This document shows, piece by piece, positions 6,564 to 10,249 of a stretch of DNA of 10,249 nt. The translations under genes were made by a program, and so were the position numbers. The stretch lies in contig CAJUQP010000065.1 in NCBI GenBank assembly GCA_910588245.1, forward strand, positions 1-10,249. Direction: 5' to 3'. Position 1 is the first letter of the stretch, and each line of letters begins with the position of its first letter. Below the pieces are notes generated by a model that saw nothing but the letters and a program-made list of their open reading frames with translations, had not been told where the DNA came from and made no database searches. The stretch is from an uncultured Muribaculaceae bacterium. GTDB lineage: Bacteria > Bacteroidota > Bacteroidia > Bacteroidales > Muribaculaceae.

Positions 6564-6586
6564 GTTTATTCGTATAAATACGAATT
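6543..6586. promoter_or_regulatory. Inverted repeats around the SMR promoter, possible operator
   Basis: A palindrome with perfect 8-base arms, ATTCGTAT and ATACGAAT around an AA spacer, occupies 6569-6586, just upstream of the -33 element. A related copy, CGTATTTAT (6543-6551), sits inside the promoter spacer and forms a perfect 9-base inverted repeat with ATAAATACG (6574-6582). Repeated CGTAT half-sites bracketing a promoter suggest binding by a dimeric regulator, but no regulator gene is adjacent in the window. Confidence 0.45.
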
Positions 6587-6635
6587 TTCCTTCCTTTCTT
6601 ATTTCTTTGATCAAAGCCCATGGACCCTGTTAGCA

Positions 6636-6902
6636 ATGTTGAAAATCAATTCCACATGGAGTTTCGGAGGGCAAAACGCTATCTTCTCTCCCTCCGAAGC
6701 CGCCGACATCAAGAGCGTTATGCAGAGCTACGGCGAGACCACCGAACAGCAGAAAGCGGTCGGCGCATGGCTCTGTGACTATGCGGAACACCGACAGCCC
6801 TTTGATGAAATAAAACATCGCCATACACTCAACGAGGTTGGCGATGTCGCGGGAGGTCGGTATGATTGGAAAATTGATAGAGGGCGAGGAATGCAAAAAT
6901 AG
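6636..6902 (+). CDS. Uncharacterised 88-residue ORF, possibly a gene remnant
   Basis: This is the only candidate plus-strand gene. I do not recognise the product. Codon choice in this frame (GCC, GAC, ATC, AAG, AGC, TAC, GGC, GAG, ACC) looks coding-like. The protein would be soluble and mildly charged with no signal peptide or membrane segment. There is no visible ribosome-binding site or promoter. The opposite strand is also open over almost the same interval (6896-6630), and another plus frame is open from an ATG at 6620 to a TGA at 6776-6778. The true coding frame is therefore uncertain, and the stretch may be a fragment of a larger, decayed gene. It ends about 20 bases from the convergent permease gene. 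Confidence 0.3.
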   Translation: MLKINSTWSFGGQNAIFSPSEAADIKSVMQSYGETTEQQKAVGAWLCDYAEHRQPFDEIKHRHTLNEVGDVAGGRYDWKIDRGRGMQK

Positions 6903-6922
6903 TCTTTTGAAATCAAGTCTAT
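6895..6922 (-). terminator. Possible weak terminator of the ars operon
   Basis: On the minus strand ATAGACTT (6922-6915) and AAGACTAT (6906-6899) form an 8-base stem with one mismatch and an 8-base loop, followed by a short T-run (6899-6895). The stem begins at the TAA stop of the permease. It is A/T-rich and therefore weak. Position and shape fit an intrinsic terminator, but stability was not computed. Confidence 0.35.
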
Positions 6923-7830
6923 TATAGCAGGATGTTAAACAAATAGCCGGAGATTACAGCTGTCAGGAATATTACGGCGACAATCATAGCTACAAGTTTT
7001 TTCTTGAATATGCTTGCGAGCATCGACATTTCAGGAATAGCCATGCCCGCGCCACCGATAACGAGTGCTATCACAGCTCCTATACTCATGCCTTTGCCCA
7101 TCAATGCCACACCGATAGGTATTGCAGTCTCAGCCCTGATGTATAGAGGAACTCCGAGAATGGCGGCAACCGGAACCGCAAATGGGTTCTGAGGACCGGC
7201 AATCTTCAATACAAAGTCAGACGGCATATAACCATAGATGACAGCTCCGAGGGCAACACCGATGAGCAAATACCAAATGATAGGGCGCAGACTGTTCCAT
7301 GCCGAGCGAAAAGCAATAGAGAGTTTCCGACCCCACGGCAATAGCTTTGTATCAACCATGTCTGCCTCACCGCAACCACATGACGATTTTTTCAACCGTA
7401 CATTTTTCATCCACTTTTGAGCATCTATTTTTTGCAGGAACCATCCGAATATAACGGCACAGGCAAATGCCAGCGCAACATATATCAGCATTGCCTTTAT
7501 CCCGACTAATGCGCCAAGCATGGCTATTATAATCGGATTGAGCAAGGGAGAGGCGATGAGAAATGACATTGTTGCGCCAAAAGGCACTCCGGCGTTAAGG
7601 AATCCCACAGTCATGGGAATTGTGGAGCAGGCACAGAATGGTGTGAGCGCACCAAATCCGGCAGCCAAGATGTTGCCGAAGAACCCGGCCTTTTCAAGAC
7701 GTTTGCTGATTTTCTCCTGCGGTATGTACATCAGGATGATTTCAACAAGAGCCGTTATCACGATGAACAATACGACAAGCTCAACCGTGATATAGCAGAA
7801 ATACCAAAGAGTATCGAGTAATGTATTCAT
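6922..7830 (-). CDS. PF03773-type permease (ArsP/DUF318 family), Cys-rich
   Basis: The 302-residue membrane protein has about eight hydrophobic segments. The N-terminal half carries the family motif TPFCACSTIP (about 63-72) followed by GFLNAGVPFGATMSFLIASPLLNPI. The C-terminal half repeats this plan with ETAIPIGVALMGKGMSIGAVIALVIGGAGMAIPEM. The family includes ArsP, an exporter of trivalent organoarsenicals. Four cysteines stand out: C66 and C68 in the membrane motif, and C151 and C153 in a loop reading SSCGCGE. These are possible metalloid ligands, by inference only. The start at 7830 lies four bases after the ACR3 stop; a longer start at 7869 would overlap that gene by 35 bases. It is the last gene of the arsenic operon in this window. 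Export of organoarsenicals, arsenite or another metal ion are all possible. Confidence 0.85.
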   Translation of the reverse strand: MNTLLDTLWYFCYITVELVVLFIVITALVEIILMYIPQEKISKRLEKAGFFGNILAAGFGALTPFCACSTIPMTVGFLNAGVPFGATMSFLIASPLLNPIIIAMLGALVGIKAMLIYVALAFACAVIFGWFLQKIDAQKWMKNVRLKKSSCGCGEADMVDTKLLPWGRKLSIAFRSAWNSLRPIIWYLLIGVALGAVIYGYMPSDFVLKIAGPQNPFAVPVAAILGVPLYIRAETAIPIGVALMGKGMSIGAVIALVIGGAGMAIPEMSMLASIFKKKLVAMIVAVIFLTAVISGYLFNILL

Positions 7831-7834
7831 AGCT

Positions 7835-8878
7835 TCAATTTTTGAAATATTTTCTTGTGTTATTAGCAATCTTAACCAATGTAAGCATCACCGGCACTTC
7901 TACCAGTACGCCCACAACTGTAGCAAGAGCTGCGCCTGACTGCACTCCGAATAAAGAGATGGCTACGGCAACCGACAGTTCAAAGAAATTACTTGCTCCT
8001 ATCATTCCTGCCGGAGCTGCAACATTATGTGGAAGTTTCCATGCTTTAGCCCATCCATATGCAATGAAGAATATTAAGAAGGTCTGTATTATCAACGGGA
8101 CAGCAATCAAAACGATATGCAATGGGTTTGAAAGGATCGTTTTCCCTTGAAAAGAGAAAAGTATTATAAGCGTAAGCAACAAACCAATAATTGTACACTT
8201 GTTGAATTTGTTGACAAATACAGTATTAAAGTAATCAATTCCATAGCGACGGACTACTAGTATCCTTGTAAATATTCCAGCGACAAGCGGAATTACCACA
8301 AACAATACGACTGATAGTATAAGTGTCGCCCATGGAATAGCGATACCTCCGATACCGAGAAGGAATCCAACTATCGGAACATAAGCCACCAGAATTATAA
8401 GGTCATTTACTGCGACTTGAACAAGTGTATAGGCCGCATCTCCATTTGTAAGATAACTCCATACAAACACCATCGCCGTACATGGAGCAGCTCCAAGCAG
8501 AACAGCCCCGGCAAGATATTGGTCGGCAAGTGCCGTTGGAATAAATGTCTTAAATACTACGAAGAAGAAGAACCAGGCTATGCCAAACATCGTAAATGGC
8601 TTGATTAGCCAATTTGTCACACAGGTTATAAAAACTCCTTTAGGTCTCTTTCCGACATTTTTAACACTTTGAAAGTCAACTTTCAGCATCATCGGGTAGA
8701 TCATCAGCCATATCAGGACAGCTATAGGGATGGATACGTTGGCATACTCCCATTTTCCCAATGTCTCAGGTACAGCAGGGATCCATTGGCCGATGGCAAT
8801 ACCGGCAATGATGCAAAGCGTAACCCATATTGTAAGGTACCGCTCAAAAAAGCCAATCCCTTTGTTTTCCTTACTCAT
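7835..8878 (-). CDS. acr3: ACR3-family arsenite efflux transporter
   Basis: This 347-residue protein with about ten membrane helices matches the ACR3 (bile/arsenite/riboflavin transporter) family over its full length. It contains the diagnostic GAAPCTAMVFVWS motif with the essential Cys (C133), and the helix-9 region ASNFFELSVAVA with the conserved Glu (E300) that is needed for As(III) transport. ACR3 expels arsenite from the cytoplasm using the proton-motive force. The ATG at 8878 overlaps the arsC stop as ATGA, so translation is probably coupled: the reductase makes arsenite and the pump removes it. The gene is visibly more A+T-rich than its neighbours (two sampled 60-base lines inside it are about 28 and 37 percent G+C). 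It is sometimes labelled arsB, though unrelated to the E. coli ArsB family. Confidence 0.95.
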   Translation of the reverse strand: MSKENKGIGFFERYLTIWVTLCIIAGIAIGQWIPAVPETLGKWEYANVSIPIAVLIWLMIYPMMLKVDFQSVKNVGKRPKGVFITCVTNWLIKPFTMFGIAWFFFFVVFKTFIPTALADQYLAGAVLLGAAPCTAMVFVWSYLTNGDAAYTLVQVAVNDLIILVAYVPIVGFLLGIGGIAIPWATLILSVVLFVVIPLVAGIFTRILVVRRYGIDYFNTVFVNKFNKCTIIGLLLTLIILFSFQGKTILSNPLHIVLIAVPLIIQTFLIFFIAYGWAKAWKLPHNVAAPAGMIGASNFFELSVAVAISLFGVQSGAALATVVGVLVEVPVMLTLVKIANNTRKYFKN

Positions 8879-9291
8879 TTCAAATTCTTCTTATAAAATT
8901 CTTCAAATCGGATCTTTATCTCGTCGCGGACTCGGCGGAACTCACTCATTATGTATTCCTCGGAGCCAACAGCGTCGGAAGGGTCATTGAATCCGATATG
9001 AATACGATGCTTTACGTTGCCGATAAAAGCCGGACAGCTTTCGTTTGCACCACCGCACACTGTTATGACATAATCCCACGGCTCGTTGAGGTATTCTTCA
9101 ACATTGTGTGGAGTATGTCCGCTGATGTCGATGTCCCTTTCCTTCATGACCTTTACGGCACGGGGATTGACCTTTTCGGCAGGTTTTGTACCTGCTGAAA
9201 ATACATCTAATTTCGGGTCAAATGACTGGAGGAAACCATGAGCTATCTGACTACGGCAACTGTTGCCGGTGCATAAAATTAATATCTTCAT
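8875..9291 (-). CDS. arsC: Arsenate reductase, thioredoxin-coupled (LMW-phosphatase type)
   Basis: The 138-residue protein has the low-molecular-weight tyrosine-phosphatase fold signature CTGNSCRS (C7, R13) as a P-loop near the N-terminus. A redox pair, C79 and C86 in VCGGANESCP, is spaced as in the Staphylococcus plasmid pI258 enzyme (C82/C89). D103 in FNDPSD lies where the general acid is expected. This set indicates reduction of arsenate to arsenite with electrons from thioredoxin rather than glutaredoxin. The start at 9291 gives the canonical MKILILCTGNSCRS N-terminus; the frame is open further upstream, but that part lies over the preceding permease gene. It sits eleven bases after that permease and overlaps acr3 by four bases. 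Cytoplasmic. Confidence 0.95.
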   Translation of the reverse strand: MKILILCTGNSCRSQIAHGFLQSFDPKLDVFSAGTKPAEKVNPRAVKVMKERDIDISGHTPHNVEEYLNEPWDYVITVCGGANESCPAFIGNVKHRIHIGFNDPSDAVGSEEYIMSEFRRVRDEIKIRFEEFYKKNLK

Positions 9292-9302
9292 CTTATTTTC
9301 AT

Positions 9303-10249
9303 TTAGAAGAAGTAACCATAAACCCATCCTGAGATGGTTGCCATGACGATAACAAGAGCGACATATATCACAGTCTTTTTTGTTCCCATCACGCTGCGGA
9401 TGACAAGCATATTGGGAAGGGACAGCGAGGGTCCGGCAAGCAACAGGGCGAGAGCAGGGCCCTTGCCCATGCCCGATGCAAGCAATCCCTGAATGATTGG
9501 TACTTCGGTAAGTGTGGCAAAATACATGAACGCTCCGGTGAAACTTGCGAAGAAATTCGAGAGCAACGAGTTTCCGCCGACAGCCCATTCAACCCAACTG
9601 TTGGGGATGATGCCGGGCAACTCCATGCCGTCATGCGTCGAACCGAGCAGAAAACCTGCGGTCAATACACCCACTGCAAGCAATGGAAGTATCAGTTTGG
9701 CGAATCCCCACGATGACAACGCCCATTCGCGGTTCTCGTCATCGTTCTTGTCGCACAGCAGCACGATGGCAAGTACGGCTACCGATACAATCATAGGCAC
9801 GAGCGGTGCCAGTTTCGCATCGGGAATAAAAACGTTGGCAAGAAAGGCTGACACTGCCACCGCGATAGCACCGAGGATAATCCAACGGGCTTTCAGATGG
9901 AGAATTTTTACCAGTATCACGCAAAGCCCTATGGCGAGAGCCGATGTAATCCACCATTTGGCGTTGTAGATCGCAGCCCATACTCCTCGGTCGATTGCAG
10001 CCGGAGCGCCCCAGTTGGCGAACACGAGGATTGCCACAAGGGTGAAGAAAAATACAGCCGTCTGCCAAAGCGGGCGTTTCTCCGGAGGTGGTACGATATT
10101 CATCTGTGATGCCTCTTTATCTCGTTCTTCCTTACGGAAGATGAACGACATCACAAGACCGATTACCACAGCAAATGTGACGGCTCCGATGATGCGGGCA
10201 AGTCCCATTTCCAGTCCGAGGATACGGGCTGTGAGGATTATCGAGAGTA
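9303..10249 (-). CDS. PF03773-type permease (ArsP/DUF318 family), 5' end outside window
   Basis: The frame is open through the right edge, so this is the C-terminal part (about 314 residues) of a longer protein. An internal ATG at 10208 is unlikely to be the true start because the preceding 13 codons continue a family-like sequence (TARILGLEMGLARIIGA). Features are a membrane segment with RKEE at its end, a variable middle with several helices, and the C-terminal family block TLTEVPIIQGLLASGMGKGPALALLLAGPSLSLPNMLVI (about 40 residues). Such permeases often accompany arsenic genes in Bacteroidales and are thought to export metalloids or organoarsenicals. It is markedly G+C-richer than acr3. 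It is the most upstream gene of the ars operon seen here; the promoter and any ArsR lie outside. Confidence 0.88.
   Translation of the reverse strand, partial: LSIILTARILGLEMGLARIIGAVTFAVVIGLVMSFIFRKEERDKEASQMNIVPPPEKRPLWQTAVFFFTLVAILVFANWGAPAAIDRGVWAAIYNAKWWITSALAIGLCVILVKILHLKARWIILGAIAVAVSAFLANVFIPDAKLAPLVPMIVSVAVLAIVLLCDKNDDENREWALSSWGFAKLILPLLAVGVLTAGFLLGSTHDGMELPGIIPNSWVEWAVGGNSLLSNFFASFTGAFMYFATLTEVPIIQGLLASGMGKGPALALLLAGPSLSLPNMLVIRSVMGTKKTVIYVALVIVMATISGWVYGYFF

Noticed and set aside
6605..6616. Perfect 12-base palindrome CTTTGATCAAAG
   Set aside because: It is too short and isolated to call an operator, with no promoter or gene start in proper relation to it.
6630..6896. 88-codon minus-strand ORF opposite the 6636-6902 ORF
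   Set aside because: It has no recognised product, no ribosome-binding site and no promoter. Kept only as part of the finding on multiple open frames.
8875..9588. 237-residue version of ArsC with a 99-residue N-terminal extension
   Set aside because: The extension is antisense-free but lies in another frame over the conserved C-terminus of the upstream permease, and every feature of ArsC starts at the ATG at 9291.
9303..10208. Start of the right-hand permease at the internal ATG at 10208
   Set aside because: The frame is open to the window edge and the upstream codons look like the same membrane-protein family, so the gene is truncated by the window instead.

Overview
The window looks like chromosomal DNA of a Bacteroidota member, most likely order Bacteroidales. 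Two promoters match the Bacteroides-type -33 TTTG / -7 TAnnTTTG pattern with exactly 19 bases between the elements. Start codons generally lack a strong Shine-Dalgarno sequence, and the intergenic DNA carries the 7-bp and 9-bp short tandem repeats often seen in this group. I cannot name the genus. Every convincing gene is on the minus strand, so transcription runs from right to left. The one plus-strand ORF is doubtful.

Left part (about 329-5872): one compact operon of six genes read leftward from a promoter at 5842-5872. The order is an ABC-2 type ATPase (5816-4920), its membrane partner (4912-4109), a YtrA-type GntR repressor (4099-3719), a LolD/MacB-type ATPase (3729-2941), and two paralogous FtsX/MacB-type permeases (2944-1721 and 1585-329). 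The first five genes are overlapping or nearly abutting. Two different ABC machines therefore share one transcript with the regulator between them. A near-palindromic site (5817-5840) lies between the promoter and the first start codon and is the likely operator of the GntR protein. This arrangement resembles cell-envelope-stress or antimicrobial-peptide export and detoxification modules, but the substrate cannot be read from sequence.

Repeats: the operon's downstream end (85-331) has two heptad arrays whose cores are mutually complementary (GAGTG on the left, CACTC on the right), so they could fold into a long phased hairpin. A further heptad array (1674-1715) and a 9-bp array (1613-1648) fill the gap between the two permease genes.

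Middle (5873-6902): a small multidrug resistance (SMR) exporter of the Gdx/SugE-like type has its own promoter and an upstream palindrome. Immediately after its stop codon lies a roughly 30-codon remnant that reads like the middle of a Nim-type (pyridoxamine-phosphate-oxidase-fold) flavoprotein. To the right is a doubtful 88-codon plus-strand ORF of unknown nature.

Right part (6922-10249): a leftward arsenic-resistance operon that enters from beyond the right edge. It encodes a PF03773 (ArsP/DUF318-type) permease (5' end outside the window), a thioredoxin-coupled arsenate reductase ArsC, an ACR3 arsenite exporter, and a second PF03773 permease with Cys-rich motifs. ArsC reduces arsenate to arsenite and ACR3 expels it. 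The two permeases may export organoarsenicals or other metalloid or metal species. An ArsR regulator would be expected to the right of the window but is not visible.
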